7,021 bases of DNA from Bdellovibrio sp. ZAP7 (lineage in GTDB: Bacteria > Bacteroidota > Bacteroidia > Flavobacteriales > Flavobacteriaceae). The stretch lies in the NCBI GenBank assembly GCA_943324165.2, contig CALPKO020000067.1, forward strand, positions 1 to 7,021, written 5' to 3'. The translations under genes and the position numbers were made by a program. This document shows positions 1-6,803 of this stretch, piece by piece. Each line of letters starts with the position of its first letter. Positions within the stretch are counted from its first letter, which is position 1. The notes under the pieces were generated by a model. The model saw nothing but the letters and a program-made list of their open reading frames with translations, ran no database searches and had not been told where the DNA came from.

Positions 1-296
1 GTCAATCTTTGCATGTGGCTGCGGTATTCGTAAATAACTTTGTGAATCATTTGTACCATATAGGCAGTGAAATTTGCGACAACAATCAAGTTGATTTTGG
101 AATTCTAAAACCTTTGATTGAAGAAACAGCCAATAAAATCAATCAGCTTTCTCCAAAAGAAGCGCAAACTGGACCAGCGAAACGACAAGATTTTAATACC
201 ATCGAAAGACATTTAAATTTTATCTCTGATGAAAATCAAAAAAATATTTACCAATTGCTAACCCAATCAATTCTATCCAATGGAAAAAAGTTATAA
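1..296 (+). CDS. DUF2520 / Rossmann-like domain protein, C-terminal part (5' end outside window)
   Basis: This frame is open to the left edge, so only the last 98 or so codons are present and the apparent TTG start at position 9 is not credible. The visible part opens with LHVAAVFVNNFVNHLY and later has QTGPAKRQD followed by T-ERHL. That is the helical core typical of DUF2520 proteins, whose missing N-terminal half is a Rossmann NAD(P)-binding domain; they are often labelled as F420- or NADP-dependent oxidoreductase-like. The substrate of this family is not established, and no catalytic role can be assigned from this fragment. The stop codon (294-296) lies inside the next gene, giving a 17-nt overlap. 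This implies one transcript and probably translational coupling with the KdsC-like phosphatase. Family assignment is fairly sure; biochemical function is unknown. Confidence 0.85.
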   Translation, partial: QSLHVAAVFVNNFVNHLYHIGSEICDNNQVDFGILKPLIEETANKINQLSPKEAQTGPAKRQDFNTIERHLNFISDENQKNIYQLLTQSILSNGKKL

Positions 297-807
297 AGAA
301 ATAATGAACGAAATCGACACTTTTATTTTTGATGTGGATGGCGTTTTAACAGACAGTTCGGTGCACATTACAGATTCAGGTGAAATGCTTAGAATCATGA
401 ATATTCGCGATGGTTTTGCAATGAAAGCGGCTTTAGAAAGTGGCTACAATGTTTGCATCATTTCTGGTGGAAGCAATGAAGGTGTTCGTATCCGATTAAG
501 AAATTTAGGAATTACCGACATTCACCTTGCTGCTCCAAACAAAGTGGAAACTTTTATAGAATACATAGAATTATACCATATTCAACCAGAAAAAGTACTT
601 TATATGGGCGATGATATTCCAGATTATCATGTGATGCAATTGGTTGGTTTACCTTCTTGTCCGCAAGATGCAGCTCCAGAAATCAAAGCCATTTCAAAAT
701 ACATTTCGCACAAAAACGGAGGAAAAGGCGCTGTTCGTGATGTGATTGAACAAGTTATGAAAGTGCAAGGAAAATGGAATGTCTATTTTGATGGGAAATT
801 TGATTAG
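280..807 (+). CDS. kdsC: 3-deoxy-D-manno-octulosonate 8-phosphate phosphatase (KdsC-like HAD hydrolase)
   Basis: A 175-residue cytoplasmic HAD-superfamily phosphatase of the cap-less KdsC type. By family it removes phosphate from Kdo-8-phosphate to give Kdo for the lipopolysaccharide inner core. HAD motif I is DVDGVLTD, with nucleophile Asp18 and acid/base Asp20. Motif II is the serine of IISGG (Ser62). The motif III lysine is probably Lys88 in APNKVE, and motif IV is MGDDIPD, with metal-binding Asp111/Asp112. The KdsC-typical IRDGFAMKAA stretch (42-51) and the C-terminal GGKGAVRDVIE are present. Length matches the family (about 170-190). The ATG at 280 is preferred; an internal ATG at 304 would still keep motif I but would remove the overlap with the upstream gene. 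No Shine-Dalgarno site is visible, as is usual in this phylum. A related activity on another sugar phosphate (for example in sialic or nonulosonic acid synthesis) cannot be excluded from sequence alone. Confidence 0.9.
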   Translation: MEKSYKEIMNEIDTFIFDVDGVLTDSSVHITDSGEMLRIMNIRDGFAMKAALESGYNVCIISGGSNEGVRIRLRNLGITDIHLAAPNKVETFIEYIELYHIQPEKVLYMGDDIPDYHVMQLVGLPSCPQDAAPEIKAISKYISHKNGGKGAVRDVIEQVMKVQGKWNVYFDGKFD

Positions 808-811
808 GGAA

Positions 812-866
812 GTTGTGGGTTGTGGGTTGTTGGTTTTGGTTTATTGGTTATGGGTTATAAGGTTAG
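812..866 (+). repeat. GTT-rich 7-bp tandem array (left arm)
   Basis: About eight degenerate units begin with GTT at 812, 819, 826, 833, 839, 847, 854 and 862. The first two are exact copies of GTTGTGG; later units vary between 6 and 8 bp (GTTTTG, GTTTATTG, GTTATGG, GTTATAAG). The array begins five bases after the kdsC stop codon. It is roughly the reverse complement of the AAACC-rich array at 896-972, so the pair forms a long imperfect inverted repeat around a unique spacer of about 29 bp (867-895). No reading frame or mobile-element gene is associated. Confidence 0.85.
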
Positions 867-895
867 AAACGAGATAGAAAAAATAGTAGATTTTC

Positions 896-972
896 AAACT
901 TGAAACTTGAAACCTGAAACCAGAAACAAAAAACTAAAACCCAAAACCCAAAACCCGAAACCCGAAACCTAA
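896..972 (+). repeat. AAAC(C/T)-rich 7-bp tandem array (right arm) with G-quadruplex motif
   Basis: Eleven consecutive units keep an exact 7-bp phase: a C falls at 899, 906, 913, 920, 927, 934, 941, 948, 955, 962 and 969. Units drift from AAACTTG through AAACCTG and AAACCAG to AAACCCA and AAACCCG. Four CCC runs at 940-942, 947-949, 954-956 and 961-963 are separated by exactly 4 nt. The minus strand therefore carries a canonical G3-N4 four-run quadruplex motif, similar to eukaryotic telomere repeats in composition. The array ends 8 bp before the TAnnTTTG promoter box of the methyltransferase gene. Its role is unknown. Confidence 0.9.
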
Positions 973-980
973 AAAAAGAC

Positions 981-988
981 TACCTTTG
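981..988 (+). promoter_or_regulatory. Bacteroidota-type -7 promoter box (TACCTTTG) for the methyltransferase-nuclease unit
   Basis: TACCTTTG is an exact match to the TAnnTTTG -7 consensus used by the primary sigma factor in this phylum. It lies 17 bp before the ATG at 1006, so transcription would start near 995 with a leader of only about 10 nt. No TTG -33 element lies at the usual distance; that region is occupied by the AAACCCG repeats. Confidence 0.6.
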
Positions 989-1005
989 CCCATCAATACA
1001 ATAAA

Positions 1006-2223
1006 ATGAGATTACACAGAAATTTAGTTTACACCACCATCGATTCGTTGAATGCTATTTTTAACGAAGGAGAATATGCTGACAAAGTGGTGGCTAGAGC
1101 ATTAAAAAAAGACAAACGTTGGGGAAGCACAGACCGAAAATTTGTTGCCGAAACCATTTACGAAATCGTACGTTGGAAACGATTATATACCGAAATTGCA
1201 GAAGTTAAAGCACCTTTTGAACGCGATAATTTGTGGCGAATATTTGCTGTTTGGGCAGTTTTACGTGGCTATCCTATTCCGGATTGGAAACAGTTGGAAG
1301 GCACTCCAGAGCGCAAAATCAAAGGGAGATTTGACGACTTGTCGAAAATCAGAACTTTCAAAGAATCGATTCCAGATTGGATGGATGAATTGGGCGTGAA
1401 AGAATTGGGTGAAAAAGTTTGGTCAACAGAAATTACCGCACAAAATCAACCTGCAAAGGTGATTCTTCGCGTAAATACGCTAAAAACTACCAAAGAAAAA
1501 CTGCGTGCCATTTTAATGGATTTAGACATTGAAACCGATTTCTTAAAAGACCAACCAGATGCATTGGTTTTGAAAGAAAGAGCCAATGTGTTTTTAACGC
1601 AAGCTTTTAAAGATGGTTTTTTTGAAGTTCAAGATGCCAATTCTCAATTGGTTGCGGCATTTTTAGACGTAAAACCAGGCATGCGAGTTGTTGATACTTG
1701 CGCCGGTGCTGGCGGAAAAACATTGCATTTGGCTTCATTAATGGAAAACAAAGGGCAATTAATCGCAATGGATTTGTACGAAAGTAAACTCAAACAATTG
1801 AAATTACGTGCCAAAAGAAACGGCGCATTCAATATTGAATACAAAATTATAGATTCGACGAAAGTCATCAAAAAACTAGAAGAAAAAGCAGACAGAGTTT
1901 TGATCGACGCGCCTTGCAGCGGCTTAGGTGTTTTGAAAAGAAATCCAGATGCGAAATGGAAATTGCAACCCGAATTTATTGAAAACATCAAAAAAATTCA
2001 AGCGGAAGTGCTCGAAAGTTATGCAAGAATCGTTAAACCAGGCGGAAAATTGGTTTATGCCACGTGTTCCGTTTTACCTTCAGAAAATCAAAATCAAGTA
2101 AATCATTTCCTTACGACTGAAATGGGTAAAAACTTCAATTTTATTGAAGACAAAAAAATATTGGCTTCAGAATCTGGCTTCGACGGATTTTACATGGCAT
2201 TATTAGAAAGAAAAAATTCATAA
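1006..2223 (+). CDS. rsmB: RsmB/NOP family RNA (cytosine-5) methyltransferase
   Basis: A 405-residue SAM-dependent RNA m5C methyltransferase, most likely acting on 16S rRNA in the cytoplasm. The N-terminal part (about 1-140) resembles the NusB-like RNA-binding domain of RsmB. The C-terminal half is a class I methyltransferase fold. The SAM-binding motif I is DTCAGAGGKT (230-239), followed by an acidic motif II near IAMDLYESK. Two catalytic cysteines sit in DAPCSGLG (Cys304) and YATCSVLPSEN (Cys354). In this family the latter forms the covalent adduct with cytosine and the former helps release the product. The protein is a little shorter than E. coli RsmB (429 aa). The start at 1006 follows an A-rich leader without a Shine-Dalgarno site. 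The stop (2221-2223) directly abuts the ATG of the endonuclease gene. The methyltransferase call is secure; the exact target (C967 in E. coli RsmB, or another rRNA cytosine) is inferred. Confidence 0.88.
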   Translation: MRLHRNLVYTTIDSLNAIFNEGEYADKVVARALKKDKRWGSTDRKFVAETIYEIVRWKRLYTEIAEVKAPFERDNLWRIFAVWAVLRGYPIPDWKQLEGTPERKIKGRFDDLSKIRTFKESIPDWMDELGVKELGEKVWSTEITAQNQPAKVILRVNTLKTTKEKLRAILMDLDIETDFLKDQPDALVLKERANVFLTQAFKDGFFEVQDANSQLVAAFLDVKPGMRVVDTCAGAGGKTLHLASLMENKGQLIAMDLYESKLKQLKLRAKRNGAFNIEYKIIDSTKVIKKLEEKADRVLIDAPCSGLGVLKRNPDAKWKLQPEFIENIKKIQAEVLESYARIVKPGGKLVYATCSVLPSENQNQVNHFLTTEMGKNFNFIEDKKILASESGFDGFYMALLERKNS

Positions 2224-3336
2224 ATGAAAAATATTTACACGTTTGCATTGTTGCTTTCCGCTTTGTTTGGATTTGCTCAACCACCAGCAAATTACTACAA
2301 CAATGCAACTGGAAGTGGTTTTGCTTTGAAAACACAACTCAAAACAATTATCACAAATGGTCATATCGACCAAGGTTACGGTAGTTTATGGAACGCTTAC
2401 GGAACAATCGATAGGGATAGCAATATCGGTTATGAAGATGACAATTCTATTGTTGACATTTATTCAGAAATTCCAAACGGAACCGATCCTTACACTTTTA
2501 CTTTCCAAACCAACCAGTGCGGAAGTTATTCTAATGAAGGAGATTGTTACAACAGAGAACATCTTGTACCACAAGCTTATTTTGAAAATGTTCAAATCAA
2601 TCCGATGAAAAACGACCCTTTTCACGTAATGCCAACAGACGGAAAAGTAAATGGTGTTCGAGATAATTTTCCTTTTGGCGTTGTAAATAATGCTAGCTTC
2701 ACCAGTGCGAATGGTTCGAAAAAAGGAAGCAACTTAAACAGTGGCTATTCTGCTGGCTATTCTTCAACAGTTTTTGAACCAATAGATGAATTTAAAGGTG
2801 ATATTGCTCGCTCTTTATTATATTTTGCAACGCGTTACGAAGATTTAATGGCCAATTTTTACACTTCGGCATCTGTTCAGTCTAAGGACATGTTTGACGG
2901 AAGTACCAACCAGGTTTTTTCGCCTACCTTTTTGAATATTCTTTTGACTTGGAATATTTTAGATCCCATAAGTATTAAAGAAACCCAAAGAAACAATGCG
3001 ATTTATGCTTACCAAGGGAACAGGAATCCATATATAGATAATAATGATTATATCACTGCAATTTGGGGTTTGCCATTGGGGATTTCTACTGCCGAATTCA
3101 ACAAAAGTGTCAGTGTTTTTCCAAATCCTAGCAGCAATAATAAAATTAACATTCAATCTGGAATGACAATTGATGAAATTGATTTATTTAATTTGAATGG
3201 GCAGTTAATTTTGCACATCAACAAACCTGTTTTCAACAACGCAACTTATACTTTAGATAACTTGAAACAAGGTTTTTATTTATTAAAAATAGCGTCAAAC
3301 AAGCAGTTTATTACAAAAAAAGTGATTGTAAATTAA
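2224..3336 (+). CDS. Secreted endonuclease I with T9SS type A C-terminal sorting domain
   Basis: A 370-residue exported nuclease. Residues 1-18 are a signal peptide (MKN, a hydrophobic stretch, then FGFA), with likely cleavage before Gln19. Residues about 30-285 match the endonuclease I family (PF04231), a Mg-dependent nuclease with a beta-beta-alpha-metal fold. The core motif NREHLVPQ contains the likely general base His113. A second conserved stretch, H-V-M-P-T-D then N and R (His134, Asp139, Asn143, Arg146), probably supplies metal and phosphate contacts. Cys101 and Cys108 flank the catalytic segment and could form a disulfide. The last 75 or so residues (from SVSVFPNPSS, 295 on, to KKVIVN) are a typical type IX secretion sorting domain, so the product is expected to cross the outer membrane and be released or surface-attached. 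Likely roles are degrading extracellular DNA or RNA for nutrients or in biofilm. The gene starts immediately after the methyltransferase stop (TAA then ATG), suggesting co-transcription despite unrelated functions. Confidence 0.92.
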   Translation: MKNIYTFALLLSALFGFAQPPANYYNNATGSGFALKTQLKTIITNGHIDQGYGSLWNAYGTIDRDSNIGYEDDNSIVDIYSEIPNGTDPYTFTFQTNQCGSYSNEGDCYNREHLVPQAYFENVQINPMKNDPFHVMPTDGKVNGVRDNFPFGVVNNASFTSANGSKKGSNLNSGYSAGYSSTVFEPIDEFKGDIARSLLYFATRYEDLMANFYTSASVQSKDMFDGSTNQVFSPTFLNILLTWNILDPISIKETQRNNAIYAYQGNRNPYIDNNDYITAIWGLPLGISTAEFNKSVSVFPNPSSNNKINIQSGMTIDEIDLFNLNGQLILHINKPVFNNATYTLDNLKQGFYLLKIASNKQFITKKVIVN

Positions 3337-3725
3337 TCCAATAATCGGTTTAAAAATAGTGCGTCAATGTCTGAATGGGAAATGTTATAAATACATTTTC
3401 CATTTTTTATTACCAGCAATTGAGGTGATTGATGTACTACTCCAAATTTTATAGCGATTTCATTTGAGATAGCACGATTTTCAATTAAATCTAAATAGTA
3501 AGTATCCATTTTATCTTGAAGGTTGAATTCATTTTCAAATTGTTTCAAAGCCATTCTGCTCACACTACAACGGGTACTGTGCTTGAAAATCACTACTGGT
3601 TTTTCTTCTGACGCATTGATTATTTCATTGAGTTGACCTAAATCTTCTAAATTATTCCAAAATTTATTCGAATCTAACTGATTTTCATTTTCTGAACTTG
3701 CAAAAATATTTTTAAAAATACCCAT
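3333..3725 (-). CDS. ytxJ: YtxJ-family bacillithiol system redox protein (monothiol, thioredoxin-like)
   Basis: A 130-residue cytoplasmic thioredoxin-fold protein of the YtxJ (BrxC-like) family, thought to work in bacillithiol-dependent thiol redox control. The active-site segment is HSTRCSVSRMAL (49-60), with a single cysteine, Cys53, followed by Ser rather than a CxxC pair, as expected for monothiol bacilliredoxin-like proteins. A thioredoxin-type cis-proline loop is seen at HQSPQ (Pro101). A second cysteine, Cys111, follows in the next strand (NGKCIYN). Length is typical, since most members have about 105-135 residues. The ATG at 3725 (minus strand) has an A-rich leader and no Shine-Dalgarno site. 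Its stop overlaps that of the nuclease gene by 4 nt (TTAA at 3333-3336), so the two genes converge without room for a terminator between them. It is divergent from clpB and may share stress-related control. Bacillithiol linkage is family knowledge; no bacillithiol synthesis genes lie in this window. Confidence 0.85.
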   Translation of the reverse strand: MGIFKNIFASSENENQLDSNKFWNNLEDLGQLNEIINASEEKPVVIFKHSTRCSVSRMALKQFENEFNLQDKMDTYYLDLIENRAISNEIAIKFGVVHQSPQLLVIKNGKCIYNISHSDIDALFLNRLLD

Positions 3726-3739
3726 TTTGTCTTCTATTT

Positions 3740-3794
3740 AGTCATTTTGTCCAATTACCATCACAATTACAAAACTAATTCAGTCATTTTGACC
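3740..3794 (+). promoter_or_regulatory. Two AGTCATTTTGnCC direct repeats, candidate regulator-binding sites
   Basis: AGTCATTTTGTCC (3740-3752) and AGTCATTTTGACC (3782-3794) share 12 of 13 bases and are 42 bp apart, about four helical turns. The second copy contains a perfect small palindrome, GTCA-TTT-TGAC (3783-3793); the first has one mismatch to it. They lie between the divergent ytxJ and clpB genes. No regulator is identified; binding is inferred from symmetry, duplication and position. Confidence 0.45.
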
Positions 3795-3805
3795 GTTATT
3801 TTGAA

Positions 3806-3821
3806 TTGGAACAGCATTTGT
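3806..3821 (+). promoter_or_regulatory. Sigma-54-like -24/-12 promoter element upstream of clpB
   Basis: TTGGAACAGCATTTGT fits TTGGCAC-N5-TTGC with two mismatches (A for C after the GG, and T for the final C). It keeps the GG and the second G exactly 12 bp apart. Transcription would start near 3832, giving a 60-nt leader for clpB. No plus-strand TAnnTTTG box exists between 3726 and 3891, which makes an alternative promoter for clpB more plausible. The -12 GT instead of GC weakens the call. Confidence 0.35.
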
Positions 3822-3833
3822 CGCTTTAGAAAT

Positions 3834-3863
3834 CAAAGGTAATTAAACAATCATCAACTACAA
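3834..3863 (-). promoter_or_regulatory. Likely ytxJ promoter (TTG-N19-TACCTTTG, minus strand)
   Basis: On the minus strand, TACCTTTG (3841 down to 3834) matches the Bacteroidota -7 consensus. A TTG -33 element (3863 to 3861) is spaced by 19 bp, within the known range. Transcription would start near 3827, giving a leader of roughly 100 nt. A second minus-strand TAnnTTTG match, TAGTTTTG (3777 to 3770), is closer to the gene but has no TTG at the right distance, so I rank it lower. Confidence 0.55.
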
Positions 3864-3891
3864 GTTCAACTTGTTATAAAAAACATATACA

Positions 3892-6495
3892 ATGAACATC
3901 AATAAATTAACCATCAAATCGCAAGAAGCCATTCAGAAAGCGCAACTATTGGCGCAAAGTTTGGGCAATCAGCAAATTGAAAACGAGCATATTTTTAAAG
4001 CCATTGTAGCAACCGACAAAAATGTTACGCCATTTATTCTGAAAAAACTCAACGTAAATATTCCTTTGCTCGAAAAGATTTTAGATGTAGAATTAGAACG
4101 TTTTCCTAAAGTTTCGGGTGGAGAATTATTATTGTCGAGAACAGCTAATTCAACGTTGAATGAAGCTGAAATTATTGCCCAAAAAATGGGCGATGATTTC
4201 GTTTCTATCGAACACTTTTTGCTTGCTATTTTTGGGTCAAAAAGTAAAATTGCACAAATTCTGAAAGACCAAGGCGTTACCGAAAAAGATTTAAAAGCGG
4301 CCATCGAAGAATTGCGCAAAGGAGAAAAAGTAACTTCTGCTTCTGCCGAAGATAACTACAATTCGCTGAACAAATATGCTAAAAATCTGAACGAATTGGC
4401 CAAAAACGGAAAACTAGATCCGGTGATTGGTCGTGATGAAGAAATCCGTCGGGTTTTGCAAATCCTGACACGAAGAACAAAAAACAATCCAATGTTGGTG
4501 GGAGAGCCAGGAGTTGGAAAAACGGCCATTGCCGAAGGATTAGCTCACAGAATTGTAGATGGAGATGTGCCCGACAACTTAAAAAACAAAATTGTTTTTT
4601 CCCTAGACATGGGCGCTTTGATTGCCGGCGCAAAATACAAAGGCGAATTTGAAGACCGCCTGAAATCAGTGGTAAAGGAGGTTATTGCTGCCGAAGGCGA
4701 CATTGTACTTTTTATTGACGAAATCCATACGCTTGTTGGCGCCGGCGGTGGCGAAGGTGCAATGGATGCTGCCAATATTTTAAAACCCGCTTTAGCCCGT
4801 GGCGAATTGAGAGCCATTGGAGCAACCACCTTAGACGAATACCAAAAATATTTTGAAAAAGACAAAGCGCTTGAACGCCGTTTTCAAAAGATTATAATTA
4901 AAGAGCCAGACACCGAAAGTGCCATTTCTATTTTACGAGGCATTAAAGAGAAATACGAAACACACCACAAAGTACAAATTAAGGATGAAGCAATTATTGC
5001 TGCAGTTGAAATGTCGCAGCGTTACATTACGAACCGATTTCTGCCAGACAAAGCGATAGACTTGATGGATGAAGCCGCTGCTAAACTGCGTATGGAAATC
5101 AATTCTAAACCAGAAGAATTAGATGTCTTGGATAGAAAAATCATGCAGCTTGAAATTGAAATCGAAGCTATCAAAAGAGAAAATGATGTTAGTAAAATTA
5201 AAATTTTATCCATGGATTTAGCGAATTTGAAAGAAGATCGAAATGAAATTTATGCCAAATGGAAATCTGAAAAAGATGTTGTTGATAACATTCAAGCGGT
5301 GAAAACTGAAATCGAAGATTTTAAATTCGACGCCGAACGTGCCGAGCGTGATGGCGATTATGGAAAAGTAGCTGAGATTCGTTATGGAAAAATCAAAGAA
5401 GCACAAACAAAACTGGACGAATTCCAAAAGCAGTTGCAGGTCAATCAATCGGGAAGTTCGTTGATTAAAGAAGAAGTGACTCGCGAAGACATTGCTGATG
5501 TAGTTGCCAAATGGACAGGCATTCCTGTGATGAAAATGCTGCAAGGTGAAAGAGAAAAACTATTGCATTTAGAAGAAGAATTACACAAACGAGTGGTTGG
5601 TCAAGAAGAAGCAATCGAAGCTGTTAGTGATGCAGTGCGTAGAAGTCGTGCTGGTTTGCAAGACATGAAAAAGCCCGTTGGTACCTTTCTGTTTTTGGGC
5701 ACTACAGGTGTTGGGAAAACAGAATTGGCAAAAGCCTTGGCAGAATATCTTTTTGATGATGAAAATGCACTGACCCGCATCGACATGAGCGAATACCAAG
5801 AACGCCACAGCGTGAGCAGATTGGTGGGAGCACCTCCTGGATATGTGGGTTATGACGAAGGCGGACAATTGACCGAAGCAGTGAGAAGAAAACCTTATTC
5901 TGTTATCTTGTTAGATGAGATAGAAAAAGCACATCCTGATACGTTTAATATTTTATTGCAATTGTTGGACGAAGGACGATTGACCGACAACAAAGGACGA
6001 TTGGCAGATTTTAAAAATACCATCATCATCATGACGTCGAATATTGGAAGTGAAATTATTCAAGAAAAATTTGATAACCTTAAAGGAAGTATAGAAGCCG
6101 CAACTGAAGCCGCTAAAGTAGAAGTTTTGGGCCAATTGAAACAAACTGTTCGACCAGAATTCATCAATAGAATAGACGAAATTGTGCTGTTTAAGCCATT
6201 AACATTGGTAAATATTAAACAAATTGTTGGTTTGCAATTAAAAGGCGTTACCAAAATGCTGGCATTACAAAACATAACGATTGATGCCACACCAGAAGCA
6301 GTTACTTATTTATCAGAAAAAGGATACAATAAAGAATTTGGTGCACGACCTGTTAAGAGGATTATTCAAAGAGAAGTGTTGAACGAATTGTCTAAAGCCA
6401 TTTTATCTAACACCGTTGCCGCAGAAAGTGTTATCTTGATTGATGCTTTTGATGGCAAATTGGTTTTTAGGAACCAAAATGATGTGCTTCAGTAA
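3892..6495 (+). CDS. clpB: ATP-dependent chaperone ClpB (protein disaggregase)
   Basis: An 867-residue, two-ring AAA+ (Hsp100) chaperone that forms cytoplasmic hexamers and, with DnaK, threads proteins out of heat-induced aggregates. Order of domains: Clp N-domain repeats (about 1-145); NBD1 with Walker A GEPGVGKT (204-211), Walker B FIDEIH (274-279), pore-loop Tyr249 in GAKYKG and arginine fingers Arg329/Arg330; a long coiled-coil middle domain (about 400-525, including [18 protein letters not shown]); NBD2 with Walker A GTTGVGKT (603-610), Walker B LLDEIE (673-678), pore-loop Tyr651 in GAPPGYVGY, arginine finger Arg760 in EFINRID, and sensor 2 GARPVKR (817-823). The full middle domain marks it as ClpB rather than ClpC or ClpA, and there is no ClpP-docking feature I recognise. 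Length and all motifs are intact (E. coli ClpB has 857 residues). The ATG at 3892 has an A-rich leader. It is transcribed alone, divergent from ytxJ, with a terminator downstream. Confidence 0.98.
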   Translation: MNINKLTIKSQEAIQKAQLLAQSLGNQQIENEHIFKAIVATDKNVTPFILKKLNVNIPLLEKILDVELERFPKVSGGELLLSRTANSTLNEAEIIAQKMGDDFVSIEHFLLAIFGSKSKIAQILKDQGVTEKDLKAAIEELRKGEKVTSASAEDNYNSLNKYAKNLNELAKNGKLDPVIGRDEEIRRVLQILTRRTKNNPMLVGEPGVGKTAIAEGLAHRIVDGDVPDNLKNKIVFSLDMGALIAGAKYKGEFEDRLKSVVKEVIAAEGDIVLFIDEIHTLVGAGGGEGAMDAANILKPALARGELRAIGATTLDEYQKYFEKDKALERRFQKIIIKEPDTESAISILRGIKEKYETHHKVQIKDEAIIAAVEMSQRYITNRFLPDKAIDLMDEAAAKLRMEINSKPEELDVLDRKIMQLEIEIEAIKRENDVSKIKILSMDLANLKEDRNEIYAKWKSEKDVVDNIQAVKTEIEDFKFDAERAERDGDYGKVAEIRYGKIKEAQTKLDEFQKQLQVNQSGSSLIKEEVTREDIADVVAKWTGIPVMKMLQGEREKLLHLEEELHKRVVGQEEAIEAVSDAVRRSRAGLQDMKKPVGTFLFLGTTGVGKTELAKALAEYLFDDENALTRIDMSEYQERHSVSRLVGAPPGYVGYDEGGQLTEAVRRKPYSVILLDEIEKAHPDTFNILLQLLDEGRLTDNKGRLADFKNTIIIMTSNIGSEIIQEKFDNLKGSIEAATEAAKVEVLGQLKQTVRPEFINRIDEIVLFKPLTLVNIKQIVGLQLKGVTKMLALQNITIDATPEAVTYLSEKGYNKEFGARPVKRIIQREVLNELSKAILSNTVAAESVILIDAFDGKLVFRNQNDVLQ

Positions 6496-6546
6496 GCATG
6501 CTTCTTTATGTGTTACCTGTGTAATAAAATGCAACAAGTAACAATT

Positions 6547-6580
6547 AAAACATCAATAGAAAAATTGGTGTTTTTTTTTT
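6547..6580 (+). terminator. Intrinsic terminator after clpB
   Basis: An 8-bp stem pairs ACATCAAT (6550-6557) with ATTGGTGT (6564-6571), containing one U-G wobble, around a 6-nt AGAAAA loop. It is followed directly by a run of ten T residues (6571-6580). An upstream A run (6547-6549) can extend the stem against the T tract. It lies 52 bp after the clpB stop codon. A weaker hairpin, TGTTAC/GTAACA (6511-6516 with 6538-6543), precedes it without a T tract. Confidence 0.8.
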
Positions 6581-6582
6581 GA

Positions 6583-6717
6583 CGAGTTTTTATCAAGACC
6601 ATTGCTCTACCACAACTATTAAAACCTGTTTTTCTGGCTTGTGGGGATAGCTTTTGGGAAGATATTAAGCCAGTATTGAATAAGTTAAATCATGTGGTCT
6701 TGTTTGACTTTAAATAG
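6583..6717 (+). other. Start-less open frame and inverted repeats in the region downstream of clpB
   Basis: The stretch 6496-6803 has no convincing gene. Between the clpB terminator and 6717 one plus-strand frame stays open for 44 codons after a TGA at 6580-6582 and ends at TAG 6715-6717. It has no ATG. Its translation has a protein-like composition, with LACGDSFWEDIKP followed by NKLNHVVLFDF, so it could be a decayed gene remnant, but I recognise no family. The same DNA contains two nested perfect inverted repeats: CAAGACCA (6594-6601) with TGGTCTTG (6695-6702), and CTGGCTT (6634-6640) with AAGCCAG (6667-6673). A folded RNA or a mobile-element remnant are alternatives. From 6718 to 6803 I see nothing definable. 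Confidence 0.2.
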
Positions 6718-6803
6718 AGCCCCAATCCATAAAAGCAATCAAACAATACCTAAAAATATAAGTAAGCAACCACATGAAATAACAAATAATAATCTTTGCT
6801 AAA

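Noticed and set aside
9..11. TTG as start codon of the first gene
   Set aside because: The frame is open further upstream to the window edge and the product begins in the middle of a known domain, so the gene is cut by the window.
808..972. Inverted repeat arms as a classical intrinsic terminator for kdsC
   Set aside because: The structure is very long and imperfect and is followed by an A run, not a T run, on the transcribed strand. It could still slow polymerase, but it does not fit the standard form.
808..1005. Repeat region as a CRISPR array
   Set aside because: Units are 7 bp with no unique spacers between them, and no cas gene is nearby.
1644..1991. Minus-strand open frame of 115 codons inside the methyltransferase gene
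   Set aside because: It lies wholly opposite a gene with intact catalytic motifs, and its composition (Ser, Phe and Asn rich) is that of an antisense shadow.
3723..3731. CATTTTGTC as a third copy of the clpB upstream repeat
   Set aside because: It includes the ytxJ start codon and its A-rich leader read in reverse, and it lacks the preceding AGT, so the likeness is probably incidental.
3796..3803. TTATTTTG as a standard -7 box for clpB
   Set aside because: It misses the conserved A at position 2 and has no TTG at the -33 distance.
4545..4865. Minus-strand open frames inside clpB (for example 106 codons here, and 108 codons at 5218-5544)
   Set aside because: clpB is intact and highly conserved across these stretches; the frames show no recognisable domain and are shadows.
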